A stretch of 64,000 nucleotides of DNA from Streptosporangium violaceochromogenes (GCF_014654615.1 NZ_BNBB01000028.1:16664-80663), one strand, 5' to 3'; numbered from the stretch's first letter, positions 1 to 9,079 are shown. A program made the numbers and translations. The notes: generated by a model not told the origin, from the letters alone.

Positions 1-1092
1 GTCCTCCACCTCCAGCCCGATCATGGTGTAGCCGATGATCCAGGCGATGCCCGCGCACGCCCCGAGGAGCACGGTGAGCATGACGACGATCACCAGGTTG
101 TGCACGACCGCGATCGCCGCGAGCACCACCCCGGCCACGAGGATCGACAGCCCGAACAGCCGGCGCCGGGAGAGCTCCCGCAGCAGCCGGGGCCCGAAGA
201 ACATGCCCGAGGCCATACCGACGAAGACCGCCCCGAACACCACGCCGTAGGCGGCGTCCCCGCCCCCCAGCGCCTGCACGTACAGCTTGGCCACGCCGAC
301 CACCGCGCCGCCGGCCGCGAACGCGCCGAGCATGCCGATGATCAGGCCCCGGACCAGCCGGTCACCGCCGACGAACCGCCAGCCGTCGACGATCTGGCGC
401 AGCACCGACGGCGTGGAGACCGCGGCCTCGGCGTGGGCCTTCGGGATGTCCCTGAGGGTGAAGATGATCACGGCGGACACCAGGTAGGCGAGGGCGTTGA
501 TGAACAGCGCCAGGTAGGTGTCGCGCGCGGCGAGGTACGGGATGAAGGTGCTCAGGGCGTCGTCGGCGATCGACAGCACGGCGAACAGCAGCGCGGCGAT
601 CGGGGCCGTGCCGTACGTGACCAGGAGGTTGAGCTGGTTGGCCTCCTCCAGCCGCTCCTTGGGCACCAGGTTCGGCACGGTGGCGTCCTTGGCCGGCACC
701 CAGAAGAGATTGACGCACTCGACCAGGAACGTGGCGATGATCACCCACTGGTAGACGCCGACCAGCGGGATCGACAGGACCAGCGCGAAACGCGCCAGGT
801 CGGCGCAGACCATCGTCAGCCTGCGGTCGAACCGGTCGGCGAACGCCCCGGCGAGCGGGCCCAGCAGGACCGCCGGCAGCATCTTGGCGACGAAGACGCC
901 GCCGATGGCCAGGCTCTGGGCCTTGTACCCCGCGCCCGCGGTGAGGTTCCCCGCCAGGGCGGTCAACGCGATGATGTTGAGCCAGTCTCCGAGGCTGCAC
1001 ACCGACATGGCCGTCCACAGCTTGCGGAACGGGGCGTTGGCCAGCACGTGGGGGGGCTTGCGGCGCGCGGTGTTCCGGCCAGGGGTGGTCAT
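1..1092 (-). CDS. MFS-type membrane protein, C-terminus outside window; probable N-terminal half of an MFS/dTMP-kinase fusion
   Basis: The 364 codons visible from ATG at 1092 encode hydrophobic segments typical of a major facilitator transporter; the frame runs off the left edge with no stop. After a short basic N-terminus come repeated membrane helices and an MFS-like loop reading ADRFDRRLTM. It lies directly downstream of topA on the same strand. In Streptomyces the gene next to topA encodes a membrane protein fused to thymidylate kinase, so a kinase domain probably follows outside the window. That fusion is inferred from gene order; the membrane half is what is seen. A plain MFS exporter is the alternative. 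Confidence 0.8.
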   Translation of the reverse strand, partial: MTTPGRNTARRKPPHVLANAPFRKLWTAMSVCSLGDWLNIIALTALAGNLTAGAGYKAQSLAIGGVFVAKMLPAVLLGPLAGAFADRFDRRLTMVCADLARFALVLSIPLVGVYQWVIIATFLVECVNLFWVPAKDATVPNLVPKERLEEANQLNLLVTYGTAPIAALLFAVLSIADDALSTFIPYLAARDTYLALFINALAYLVSAVIIFTLRDIPKAHAEAAVSTPSVLRQIVDGWRFVGGDRLVRGLIIGMLGAFAAGGAVVGVAKLYVQALGGGDAAYGVVFGAVFVGMASGMFFGPRLLRELSRRRLFGLSILVAGVVLAAIAVVHNLVIVVMLTVLLGACAGIAWIIGYTMIGLEVED

Positions 1093-1322
1093 GATGTCAG
1101 CGTATCCAGGTGCTCGCCGGGCGGGGGAGGCATGGGCCCGGCCGGGCGTGCCCGGCGGCCGTCGCATGAGAGTAATGCCTGCGGCCGCTCTCTCGCACCG
1201 GGCGTCCGGGAAAAGAAGCCCCGGCGACGGTGTTTTCAGAATTTTCCATGACAGAGGCCCCCAAGGCCACCGAGAAGCCCCCGGAAGGCCCCCAGAAGGC
1301 CCCGGAAGGCGAGGGGCGGGCC

Positions 1323-1347
1323 CCCGGCGGGGGTTTTACCCGCCGGG
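1323..1347 (-). terminator. Hairpin downstream of topA
   Basis: Two perfect 9-bp GC arms (CCCGGCGGG and CCCGCCGGG) enclose a 7-nt loop about 40 bp past the topA stop. There is no long U tract, as is usual in actinobacterial terminators. Confidence 0.55.
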
Positions 1348-1360
1348 CCCACGACCACGC

Positions 1361-1397
1361 CGTCAGGCCTTGGCCTCGGCCCCGTCAGGCCTTGGCC
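1361..1397. repeat. Short tandem duplication spanning the topA stop codon
   Basis: The 15-mer CGTCAGGCCTTGGCC occurs at 1361-1375 and again at 1383-1397. The second copy contains the topA stop codon and last codons; the first is a copy just beyond it. Confidence 0.7.
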
Positions 1398-4033
1398 TTG
1401 GCCTTGGTGGCGGAGCGCTTCTTGGGGGCCGGGCCGCGGGCCCGGCGGTCGGCCAGCAGCTCGGCGGCACGCTCGGTGGTGATCTGCTCGACCTCGTCAC
1501 CCTTGCGCAGCGAGGCGTTGGTCTCACCGTCGGTGACGTACGGGCCGAAACGACCCTCCTTGACCACGATCGGCTTGCCGGAGACGGGGTCGGCCCCGAG
1601 CTCCCGCAGCGGGGGCGCCGCGGCGGCCCGCCGGCCACGGGCCTTGGGCTGGGCGAACAGCTCCCTGGCCTGCTCCAGCGTGACCGTGAACATCTCCTCC
1701 TCCGACGCCAGCGAGCGCGAGTCGGTGCCCTTCTTCACGTAGGGGCCGAACCTGCCGTTCTGCGCCGTGACCTCCTGGCCGTCGATCTCCCCGAGCGTCC
1801 TGGGCAGCGACAGCAGCTTCAGCGCGTCCTCCAGGACGACGGTGTCCAGGGTCATCGACTTCAGCAGCGAGCTGGTGCGGGGCTTGGGGGCGTCGGCCTT
1901 CCTGGTCTTCCTCTTCCCCTCCGCGGGCGGCTCCTCGGGAAGGATCTCGGTGACATACGGGCCGTAGCGGCCGTCCTTGGCCACGATCAGGTTGCCGGTG
2001 ACCGGGTCCTTGCCCAGCTCGCGGTCGCCCGTGGGGCGGGAGAACAGCTCCTCGGCCATCTCGGCGGTGAGCTCGTCGGGCGCCAGGTCCTCGGGCACGT
2101 TCACCCGGGCGCCGTTCCGGTCCAGGTAGGGGCCGTAACGACCTACCCGGATCATGATGTCGGTGCCCCGGATCGCGAAGGAGCTGATCTCCTTGGCGTC
2201 GATCTCACCGAGGTCGGTGACCAGTTCCTTCAGGCCCTCGTCGCCCTTCTCCCCGAAGTAGAAGCGGCGCAGCTCCGGCACCCGCTCGGCCCGGTCGTTG
2301 GCGATGTCGTCGAGAACCTTCTCCATCTCGGCCGTGAAGTCGTAGTCGACCAGGTGGCCGAAGTGCCGCTCCAGCAGGTTGACCACCGCGAACGCCAGGA
2401 AGGACGGCACCAGCGCCGTGCCCTTCTTGAACACGTACCCCCGGTCGAGGATCGTTCCGATGATCGAGGCATAGGTCGAGGGGCGGCCGATCTCCCGGTC
2501 TTCCAGTTCCTTGATCAGCGACGCCTCGGTGTAGCGCGCGGGCGGCTTGGTGGCGTGGGCCAGGACATTGAGCTCGGCGGCGGTGAGGCGGTCGCCCTCG
2601 GCCAGGGTGGGCAGGCGCTTTTCGGAGTCGTCCCGGTCGGTGGACGGGTCGTCGGCGCCCTCGACGTAGGCCTTGAGGAAGCCGTGGAAGGTGATGGTGC
2701 GGCCGGTGGCGGAGAACTCCACCCGCTCCCCCGCGGAGGACGTGCCGGCCACCTTGACGCCGACCGACTCGCCGACCGCGTCCTTCATCTGGGAGGAGAC
2801 CGTCCGCTGCCAGATCAGCTCGTACAGGCGGAACATGTCGCCGGTCAGCCCGGTCTCGCCGGGGGTGCGGAACTCCTCGCCCGACGGGCGGATCGCCTCG
2901 TGCGCCTCCTGGGCGTTCTTCACCTTGCTCGCGTAGGCGCGCGGCCTGTCCGGCACGTACGCCGCGCCGTACAGCCGGATGGCCTGGCTGCGGGCGGCGG
3001 CGACGGCGGTCTCCGACAGGGTGGTGCTGTCGGTCCGCATGTAGGTGATGAAGCCGTTCTCGTACAGGCGCTGGGCGACCTGCATGGTGGACTTCGCCGA
3101 GAAGCCGAGTTTGCGGCTGGCCTCCTGCTGCAGGGTGGTCGTCCGGAAGGGCGCGTACGGCTTGCGGGTGTACGGCTTGCGCTCGACCGAGGCGACCGCG
3201 TAGGTCGTGTCCGCCAGACGGCCGGCCAGTGCCCGCGCGGCCTGCTCGTCGAGGTGGAGCACCCCGGCGCTCTTGAGCCTGCCGTCGCTCGCGAAGTCAC
3301 GGCCCTGCGCGACGCGCCTGCCGTCCACACCGGTCAGCGCGGCGGTGAACTCGTGCGGGGTCTCGCCACGGCCGGTGTCGAACAACGCCTGAAGGTCCCA
3401 GTAGCTCGCGCTGGTGAACCCCAGGCGCTCGCGCTCACGCTCCACGACCAGCCGGGTCGCCACCGACTGCACCCGTCCGGCGGACAGGCGGGGCTTGACC
3501 TTCTTCCACAGGACGGGGCTGACCTCGTAGCCGTACAGGCGGTCGAGGATGCGGCGGGTCTCCTGGGCGTCGACCAGACGCAGGTTCAGGGCGCGCGGGT
3601 TGGCCACCGCCTCCCGGATCGCCCGGGGGGTGATCTCGTGGAAGACCATGCGGTGGACCGGCACCTTGGGGTTGAGCACCTCGCGCAGGTGCCAGGCGAT
3701 CGCCTCGCCCTCCCGGTCCTCGTCGGTGGCGAGATAGAGCTCGTCGGCGTTCTTCAGGAGCTGCCTGAGCTTGCTGACCTGCGCCTTCTTGTCGGAGTTG
3801 ACGACATAGAGCGGCTCGAACTCGTGATCCACGTTGACACCCAGGCGGGCCCAGGGCTCGCCCTTGTACTTCTCCGGGATGTCGTCGGCCTTCTCGGGGA
3901 GGTCGCGAATATGCCCGATGCTGGACTCCACGACGTAGCCGCGGCCAAGGTACCCGGCGATGGTCTTGGCCTTGGAGGGCGACTCGACGATCACCAGGCG
4001 GGTTCCGCCGGCGTTGCCGTTCTTGGCTGGCAC
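1385..4033 (-). CDS. topA: DNA topoisomerase I (type IA)
   Basis: Relaxes negatively supercoiled DNA by transient single-strand cleavage. The 882-residue product starts with a Toprim domain (VIVESPSKAKT near residue 13, acidic ATDEDREGEA near 102) and has the catalytic tyrosine in GFITYMRTDS at about residue 331. Several C-terminal Topo_C repeats (each with an RFGPYV- or RYGPYV-like core) and a lysine/alanine-rich tail follow, as usual in actinobacterial TopA. I chose GTG at 4033 because AGGAAG sits just upstream and homologues begin close to the Toprim strand; an in-frame GTG at 4135 would add 34 unlikely residues. Monocistronic or followed by the MFS/kinase gene. Confidence 0.97.
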   Translation of the reverse strand: MPAKNGNAGGTRLVIVESPSKAKTIAGYLGRGYVVESSIGHIRDLPEKADDIPEKYKGEPWARLGVNVDHEFEPLYVVNSDKKAQVSKLRQLLKNADELYLATDEDREGEAIAWHLREVLNPKVPVHRMVFHEITPRAIREAVANPRALNLRLVDAQETRRILDRLYGYEVSPVLWKKVKPRLSAGRVQSVATRLVVERERERLGFTSASYWDLQALFDTGRGETPHEFTAALTGVDGRRVAQGRDFASDGRLKSAGVLHLDEQAARALAGRLADTTYAVASVERKPYTRKPYAPFRTTTLQQEASRKLGFSAKSTMQVAQRLYENGFITYMRTDSTTLSETAVAAARSQAIRLYGAAYVPDRPRAYASKVKNAQEAHEAIRPSGEEFRTPGETGLTGDMFRLYELIWQRTVSSQMKDAVGESVGVKVAGTSSAGERVEFSATGRTITFHGFLKAYVEGADDPSTDRDDSEKRLPTLAEGDRLTAAELNVLAHATKPPARYTEASLIKELEDREIGRPSTYASIIGTILDRGYVFKKGTALVPSFLAFAVVNLLERHFGHLVDYDFTAEMEKVLDDIANDRAERVPELRRFYFGEKGDEGLKELVTDLGEIDAKEISSFAIRGTDIMIRVGRYGPYLDRNGARVNVPEDLAPDELTAEMAEELFSRPTGDRELGKDPVTGNLIVAKDGRYGPYVTEILPEEPPAEGKRKTRKADAPKPRTSSLLKSMTLDTVVLEDALKLLSLPRTLGEIDGQEVTAQNGRFGPYVKKGTDSRSLASEEEMFTVTLEQARELFAQPKARGRRAAAAPPLRELGADPVSGKPIVVKEGRFGPYVTDGETNASLRKGDEVEQITTERAAELLADRRARGPAPKKRSATKAKAKA

Positions 4034-4190
4034 GCTGCTTCCTACCTCGCTGTTCGCATTCGTTCCCCGTTTACTTCCCCTCGGGTTACCCGATCCGGAC
4101 CGGGCACACTCCCAAGTAAAGCCGCAAGGACGCACAATAAAGCCCTATGAGAGCCGACGTTCCCGAGCCCACCTTCGGAGACTAATCGCT

Positions 4191-4376
4191 GTGGTCGACT
4201 ACTCCTACTTGGTTCTCCATCTTCCGCGTGGCACCTCCAGGGACGCCGCCCGGCAGATACTGACCGAACACGCAGAATACGGTGCCTGGGAGCTCGACCG
4301 TCTGCGACTGTATCCCGACGGCCGCCGGGACGTCCGGCTGCGTCGCAAGATCATACGTGTGACCAGGACATTGTGA
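4191..4376 (+). CDS. DUF5703 family small protein
   Basis: A 61-residue basic protein starting at GTG 4191, with GGAG about 11 bases upstream. The core SRDAARQILTEHAEYGAWEL followed by RLRLYPDGRRDVRLRRKII matches the DUF5703 family, a short actinobacterial family of unknown function. It is divergent from topA, with 157 bp between the starts. The frame is open further upstream to 3960, but that part is antisense to topA and unlike the family. Function unknown. Confidence 0.85.
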   Translation: MVDYSYLVLHLPRGTSRDAARQILTEHAEYGAWELDRLRLYPDGRRDVRLRRKIIRVTRTL

Positions 4377-4387
4377 CCCCGGACATG

Positions 4388-4429
4388 GCTTTGCCCGCCC
4401 CGGGCCGCGCCCCCGGAAGCGGGCAAAGC
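4388..4429 (+). terminator. Inverted repeat after the DUF5703 gene
   Basis: Perfect 11-bp arms GCTTTGCCCGC (4388-4398) and GCGGGCAAAGC (4419-4429) around a GC-rich 20-nt loop, 12 bp past the stop codon. Likely terminates the DUF5703 transcript. Confidence 0.65.
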
Positions 4430-4452
4430 TCTTCCGCCCCGCCGGGTGGGTG

Positions 4453-4480
4453 AGGGCCGCGGTCCGAAGACCGCGGCCCT
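4453..4480 (-). terminator. 12-bp hairpin with UUCG loop on the minus strand
   Basis: Perfect 12-bp stem AGGGCCGCGGTC / GACCGCGGCCCT. The loop reads CGAA on plus and UUCG on minus, so the minus-strand RNA has the very stable C(UUCG)G tetraloop. It faces the 3' end of the chaplin-like gene and may stop transcription from both sides. Confidence 0.7.
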
Positions 4481-4590
4481 CCTCCTCCACGGGCGGGGCG
4501 TCTATGCGTCCCCTCCGGAAGGTCGGGGGAGACATGGCTGGTTAGTGACCAACGTCTTACCTGTCGGTCAACCGAATCGGCTCCTGGCCG

Positions 4591-4656
4591 GGCCGATCAC
4601 CGCTTGGCCGGACGGATCAGCTCCTGAACAGGCCGATCACCGCTTGGCCGGACGGA
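4591..4656. repeat. 26-bp direct repeat at the end of the chaplin-like gene
   Basis: A 26-bp sequence is repeated exactly at 4591-4616 and 4631-4656 (period 40; flanks also similar). The second copy encodes the last codons and stop of the chaplin-like gene; the first lies beyond it, so the gene end was tandemly duplicated. Confidence 0.8.
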
Positions 4657-6466
4657 GACGGCGGGTGACCGCGAAGAGCGTGGCGGAGGCGGCGGCCAGA
4701 CCGCCGAGCACCAGGGCGAGCAGCGAGCCGGTGTTCATCCCCGTCACCCCGATCGGCTGAGCGGCGCTCATCAGCCCGGCACCCGTCAGACCGAGGTCGC
4801 GGACGGGCAGGGCGTCACCGGCCGAGGTGGAGGAGATCAGGTCGGTCGCGGGGGCCAGGGCGGAGTTCCCCTTGGCCGTGCGGGCCGGGCCCTGGCCGGC
4901 CATCGGGGCCTTGCCCCCGCGGCCGGGGGTGACGGGCAGGGCGGGAACCTCCGGCAGGCCGGCCACGTCACGCGCCTCCTTGACCACCGCCAGGGCGGGG
5001 ACACCGGAGCGGCCCGCCGGCCGGGGCAGGTCACCGGCCTCCTTGCCGGCCGGGGCCTCGGGCAGGGCGGGCACGAGACCGCTGGTCCTGTGCTTGGTCG
5101 GCGCCGCGGCCCAGCGGCGCCCGCCGGTGACCGGAGCGCCGGCGTGGGAGCCGCCGAGGCAGCCCGCGGCGGCGTCGCCCAGGACGGCGACGGCGTTGCC
5201 GCAGACGTTCACCGGCGCGGTGACCGGCGCCACCACCTGGTTACCGCCCAGCACCGAACCACGGCCGGAGGTGGTGTTGCCACCGGCGCCGGAGCCCGGG
5301 CCGCCGCCGTTCACGACGGACGCCCCGCCCTTGCACCCGGCGAAGGCCCCCCCGAAGAGGGCGACGGCGTTGCCGCAGACGTTCACCGGCGCGGTGACCG
5401 GCGCCACCACCTGGTTACCGCCCAGCACCGAACCACGGCCGGAGGTGGTGTTGCCGCCCGCGCCGGAGCCGGAACGGGGGGTGACGACGGACGGGTGCCC
5501 CGCGCACGCCGCGTCGGCGTTGCCGACCGCGTTGCCGCAGGCGTTGACGGGCGCGACGATCGGCGCGATCACCTGGTTGCCGCTGCCGGCGGCGAAACGG
5601 CCGTCGGTGTCGTTGCCGCCCGAGCCGGGACGGACGCCCCGCCACCAGCCGGAGTGGGAGCCGGAGCCGGGACGGCTGTGGTAGCCGGGACGGCGGGGCC
5701 TTCCGGGCCGGTCCGTCACCTCGGCACCGCCCTTGCAGCCCGAGAACGCCCCCCCGGCGACCGCGGCCGAGTTTCCGCAGACGTTCACCGGCGCGGTGAT
5801 CGGCGCCACCACCTGGTTACCGCCCAGCACCGACCACCGGCCGGAGGTGGTGTTGCCACCGGCCCCGCGGCCACGCCCCGGGCCACCGGTCGAGCCGCTG
5901 ACCGAGGCGCCTCCCTGGCAGGCCGCCTCCGAGCCGCCGAGCAGCGCCACCGAGTTTCCGCAGGCGTTGACCGGCGCCGTGATGGGAGCCGTGATCTGGT
6001 TGCCGCCCAGGACGCTGTGCTCCCCGCTCGTACGGTTGCCACCGGCCCCGCGACCACCCCCCGAACCGCTGACCGAGGCACCGCCCCGGCAGGCCGCCCT
6101 CGAACCGCCGAGCAGCGCCACCGCGTTGCCGCAGGCGTTGATCGGCGCGGTGATCGGCGCGGTGACCTGGTTGCCGCCCAGCACCGAACCACGGCCGGAG
6201 GTCGTGCCGGGGCCGTCCGAGGCGGCGCCGGAGGTGCCGGAGGCGTCGGCGGAGGCGCCTCCCCGGGAGGCCGCGCTCGCCCCGCCCGCGACGGCGGCGG
6301 CGTTGCCGCTGATGTCGATCGGCAGGGTGATCGGCGCGACCACCTGGTTGCCCCCCAGCACCGAGAAGTCGCCGGAGGTGTCGGCCAGGGCCGTGCCGTT
6401 GCCCAGGGTCATGACGCCCAGCGCGAGCAGTGCCGCGGGGGCCGTGCCCTTAACCCATGTACGCAT
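4637..6466 (-). CDS. Seven-repeat chaplin-like cell-surface protein
   Basis: 609 residues with a Sec signal peptide (basic MRTWVKG, hydrophobic core, cleavage after TALA). Seven repeats follow, each built on GGNQVxAPITAPVNxCGN and ending near GCKGG. Repeats 2-7 carry the cysteine pair of chaplin domains; repeat 1 has ISGN and no cysteines. Then come a proline/alanine-rich stretch and a C-terminal hydrophobic helix with basic tail RRLRPAKR. Chaplins are amyloid-forming hydrophobins coating aerial hyphae and spores in Streptomyces; long ones are sortase-anchored, but I see no LAXTG here, only a membrane anchor. AAGGAG precedes the ATG. Identical repeat cores imply recent internal duplication. 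Confidence 0.85.
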   Translation of the reverse strand: MRTWVKGTAPAALLALGVMTLGNGTALADTSGDFSVLGGNQVVAPITLPIDISGNAAAVAGGASAASRGGASADASGTSGAASDGPGTTSGRGSVLGGNQVTAPITAPINACGNAVALLGGSRAACRGGASVSGSGGGRGAGGNRTSGEHSVLGGNQITAPITAPVNACGNSVALLGGSEAACQGGASVSGSTGGPGRGRGAGGNTTSGRWSVLGGNQVVAPITAPVNVCGNSAAVAGGAFSGCKGGAEVTDRPGRPRRPGYHSRPGSGSHSGWWRGVRPGSGGNDTDGRFAAGSGNQVIAPIVAPVNACGNAVGNADAACAGHPSVVTPRSGSGAGGNTTSGRGSVLGGNQVVAPVTAPVNVCGNAVALFGGAFAGCKGGASVVNGGGPGSGAGGNTTSGRGSVLGGNQVVAPVTAPVNVCGNAVAVLGDAAAGCLGGSHAGAPVTGGRRWAAAPTKHRTSGLVPALPEAPAGKEAGDLPRPAGRSGVPALAVVKEARDVAGLPEVPALPVTPGRGGKAPMAGQGPARTAKGNSALAPATDLISSTSAGDALPVRDLGLTGAGLMSAAQPIGVTGMNTGSLLALVLGGLAAASATLFAVTRRLRPAKR

Positions 6467-6750
6467 GATGTAGCTCCTTGCGGTTCTTGAAAAGGGGATG
6501 CCTGACGTCTCGTGCGCGGCGTGAGGTCACGCGGGCCCCTGGTCGGCCCCGCGCGCAGCGGAAGCCCCCGGCGCCGGCACGAGGAGATGAAGAGAGATGG
6601 AACGAGAAGGTGGAAACCTCCCCTGGCCCGTTGACGGAGCGGCTCCCCCGCGTGGAAGGCCCGTGGAAAGCCCACGGAAGAAGGGGAAGGGCGCGCTCCG
6701 CGACCGGCGGACTCGGCCGGAGGGCACGAGGCCGGTCGGGGTGAGACGGG
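6467..6750. other. Intergenic region upstream of the chaplin-like gene
   Basis: Non-coding on inspection; it presumably holds the chaplin-like gene's promoter. No clear operator or RNA gene is seen. Confidence 0.4.
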
Positions 6751-7389
6751 TCAGTCAGGTGAGATAGAAGGGTCATCCGCCGCTGTGCGGACGACAGGGG
6801 GAAGCACGCACGCCATCGGAGCGCGCTGTGCCATGGGACGCGGGTCGTAGACGAACCGCGTGACGTCCGCCGCCCCCGGCCCCGAGAGGCCGGGACCGCC
6901 GCCGCCCTGCGGTACGAACCCGTTGGCGCCGGAATCATGGCCGACGTTCGAGGGCGCCGGGAGTGTCGGCGTCGACTGGCTGGTGAGCCCGTCCACGCTT
7001 CGCCCGGCCATGGCCTCGGCGTTGGGTGTCGTCGAGAGCCGGTCGCCGCCCGCGGGGAAGACATCGGCCCGCGTGACCGCCCCGGAGGCGGCCGGACCGG
7101 GAACGGGAAGACCGTCCGCCCCCGCCGCCGCGGTGGTGTCCGCGGCCGCCGGAGCGGTGCCGGGAAGCCCGAAGGCGACGGCGAGCAGCCAGCCCGCGGC
7201 CAGCAGGACGCAGGCCCCGAGGAGCCGGCCGACGGCCCACCGGACGCCGGCCGCGAATCGCGCCATCCGGCCGGACCGGGCGGGAAAGGTGTCGTCGGCG
7301 TTGCCGGCGTCGGCGACGCGGACCGTCACGGGCACGTGCCGAGCAGCGGGCGAAGACGCCTCCCGCTGCCCCTGCGGCGCGTATGCCAC
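6751..7389 (-). CDS. Hypothetical membrane-anchored extracellular protein
   Basis: A 212-residue protein from GTG 7389, chosen because GGGAGG lies 5 bases upstream (the frame extends to 7443). A cytoplasmic basic N-terminal region of about 50 residues is followed by one strong hydrophobic helix (LLGACVLLAAGWLLAVAFG) and a long Ala/Gly/Pro/Ser-rich, low-complexity extracellular tail. I recognise no domain. It is transcribed in the same direction as the chaplin-like gene downstream, so a cell-surface role is plausible but inferred only from position and composition. Confidence 0.6.
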   Translation of the reverse strand: MAYAPQGQREASSPAARHVPVTVRVADAGNADDTFPARSGRMARFAAGVRWAVGRLLGACVLLAAGWLLAVAFGLPGTAPAAADTTAAAGADGLPVPGPAASGAVTRADVFPAGGDRLSTTPNAEAMAGRSVDGLTSQSTPTLPAPSNVGHDSGANGFVPQGGGGPGLSGPGAADVTRFVYDPRPMAQRAPMACVLPPVVRTAADDPSISPD

Positions 7390-7500
7390 GTGACCTCCCG
7401 GAATTTTTGGCCGGGCCCGCCCAGGCGGAGCCCAATCCCCCAACGGAGAGTCACGGTATCACTACGTGAAGTGAATGGGATGGATTTCCGAAAGAACCCC

Positions 7501-8808
7501 TCAGCATCCGTCAAGGAAGCGGTCAAGCACCCGGACCCCGAACCGGAGCGAATCAACCGGCACCCGCTCGTCCACCCCATGAAACATCCCGGAGAAGTCC
7601 AGGTCCGCCGGCAGCCGGAGCGGCGCGAACCCGAACCCGCGCAGGCCCAGCACGCTGAACGCCTTCAGGTCCGTCCCCCCCGACAGCGTGTACGGCACGG
7701 CCAGCGCGCCCGGGTCCTCGGCGAGGAGCGCCTCGGTCACCGCCCGCGCCAGCGACCCGTCGAACCCGGTCTCCATGGCGACGTCGTGATAGATGAACTC
7801 CCTGGTCACGTTGGGCCCGAGCAACTCGTCGAGGGTCTGGAGGAACTCCTCCTCGTATCCGGGCAGGAAGCGGCCGTCCACGTACGCGGTCGCGGTCTGC
7901 GGGATCACGTTGGCCTTGTAGCCGGCCTCCAGCATCGTGGGGTTGGCGGTGTTGCGCAGGGTGGCGCCGATCATGCGGGCCAGCGGGCCCAGCTTGGCCA
8001 CGGTCGCCTCGGGGTCGTCGGGGTCGAATTCGAGCCCCAGCGCCCGGGAGGTCTCGGTGAGGAAGGTTTCGACCGTCCGCGTCAGCCGTACCGGCCACTC
8101 GTGACGCCCGACGCGGCCGACCGCCTCGGCCAGCTCGGTCACGGCGTTCTCGGCGTTGAGCATGGAGCCGTGCCCGGCGCGGCCGGTGGCGGTGAGGCGC
8201 ATCCAGGCGATGCCCTTCTCGGCGGCCTCGATGAGGTAGAGCCGGCGCGCGCCGTCGAGGGTCACACTGAACCCGCCCACCTCACCGATCGCCTCCGTGC
8301 ACCCGTCGAACAGATCCTTGTGCTCGGCGGCCAGCCAGTGCGCGCCGTACCTGCCGCCGGCCTCCTCGTCGGCGGTGAACGCCAGCACCACGTCCCGGGG
8401 CGGGCGGCGCCCCTCGGAGAGCCGCTGCCGGACGACCGCCAGGATCATCGCGTCCATGTTCTTCATGTCGACCGCGCCGCGCCCCCAGACGCAGCCGTCG
8501 GCGACCTCTCCGCTGAGCGGGTGCACGGTCCAGTCCGCGGCGTCGAAGGGGACGACGTCGAGGTGCCCGTGAAGGAGCAGGGCCTCCCGGGAGGGGTCGG
8601 TGCCCTCGACGCGGACGACCACGTTGGCCCTGCGGCTGTCCGACTCCAGGATCAGCGGCTCCAGCCCGACCTCGGCCAGCCTCCCGGCCACGTACTCGGC
8701 GGCGGCCCTCTCTCCGGGACCGGTGTTGTCACCGGCGTTGGTCGAGTCGATCCGGATCAGGTCACGGCAGAGCTCCGCGACCTCGTCCTCACCGTTGAGC
8801 CTGGTCAT
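7501..8808 (-). CDS. M20 family metallopeptidase
   Basis: 435 residues, full length for zinc-dependent M20/M25/M40 amidohydrolases (carboxypeptidase/ArgE/DapE type). Metal-site motifs are in order: LLLHGHLDVVP (first His and Asp), GRGAVDMKN (bridging Asp), TADEEAGG (catalytic Glu plus metal Glu), and a late His in MFHGVDERV. The dimerisation domain lies between. AAGGAG is 6 bases before ATG 8808. It stands alone on the minus strand, so the substrate (peptide or N-acyl amino acid) cannot be deduced. Confidence 0.9.
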   Translation of the reverse strand: MTRLNGEDEVAELCRDLIRIDSTNAGDNTGPGERAAAEYVAGRLAEVGLEPLILESDSRRANVVVRVEGTDPSREALLLHGHLDVVPFDAADWTVHPLSGEVADGCVWGRGAVDMKNMDAMILAVVRQRLSEGRRPPRDVVLAFTADEEAGGRYGAHWLAAEHKDLFDGCTEAIGEVGGFSVTLDGARRLYLIEAAEKGIAWMRLTATGRAGHGSMLNAENAVTELAEAVGRVGRHEWPVRLTRTVETFLTETSRALGLEFDPDDPEATVAKLGPLARMIGATLRNTANPTMLEAGYKANVIPQTATAYVDGRFLPGYEEEFLQTLDELLGPNVTREFIYHDVAMETGFDGSLARAVTEALLAEDPGALAVPYTLSGGTDLKAFSVLGLRGFGFAPLRLPADLDFSGMFHGVDERVPVDSLRFGVRVLDRFLDGC

Positions 8809-8989
8809 GGCAACTCCTTAGACGTCGGTACGGTGCGGGGATCACCTACGGTTTACCCCTCCCATCCTGCCGCCGGCCACCTCCGTGGGCACTCCCTGGC
8901 CCGGCACGCCCATCGATATGACGCACGCTCAAGAGTTTGCTAACCTGAGTCCGCCGACGCGGGATGACGGTCCCGCGTGCAGGCACCAC

Positions 8990-9075
8990 GTCCGGGTGGC
9001 GGAATAGGCAGACGCGCTAGCTTGAGGTGCTAGTGCCCTTTGCGGGGCATGGGGGTTCAAGTCCCCCCTCGGACA
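8990..9075 (+). tRNA. tRNA-Leu (anticodon GAG)
   Basis: Type II tRNA of 86 nt. Acceptor stem GTCCGGG/CTCGGAC (one G-T pair) with discriminator A; anticodon stem CTAGC/GCTAG enclosing TTGAGGT, so anticodon GAG; long variable arm TGCCCTTTGCGGGGCA; T arm GGGGG-TTCAAGT-CCCCC. CCA is not encoded. Its 3' end is the integration site of the island that follows. Confidence 0.95.
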
Positions 9076-9079
9076 CACT
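9061..9079. other. Left attachment site (attL) in the 3' end of tRNA-Leu
   Basis: GTCCCCCCTCGGACACACT covers the T-arm/acceptor end of the tRNA and recurs, with one substitution and one extra C, at 20483-20502. The integrase gene begins right beside it. Confidence 0.75.

Noticed and set aside
884..4150. A 1088-codon open frame on the plus strand across topA
   Set aside because: Antisense to topA, no recognisable protein; long spurious frames are normal at this GC content.
5090..6490. Regularly repeated segments suggesting a CRISPR array or plus-strand genes
   Set aside because: The repeats are coding repeats of the chaplin-like protein, with protein-level conservation and no unique spacers.
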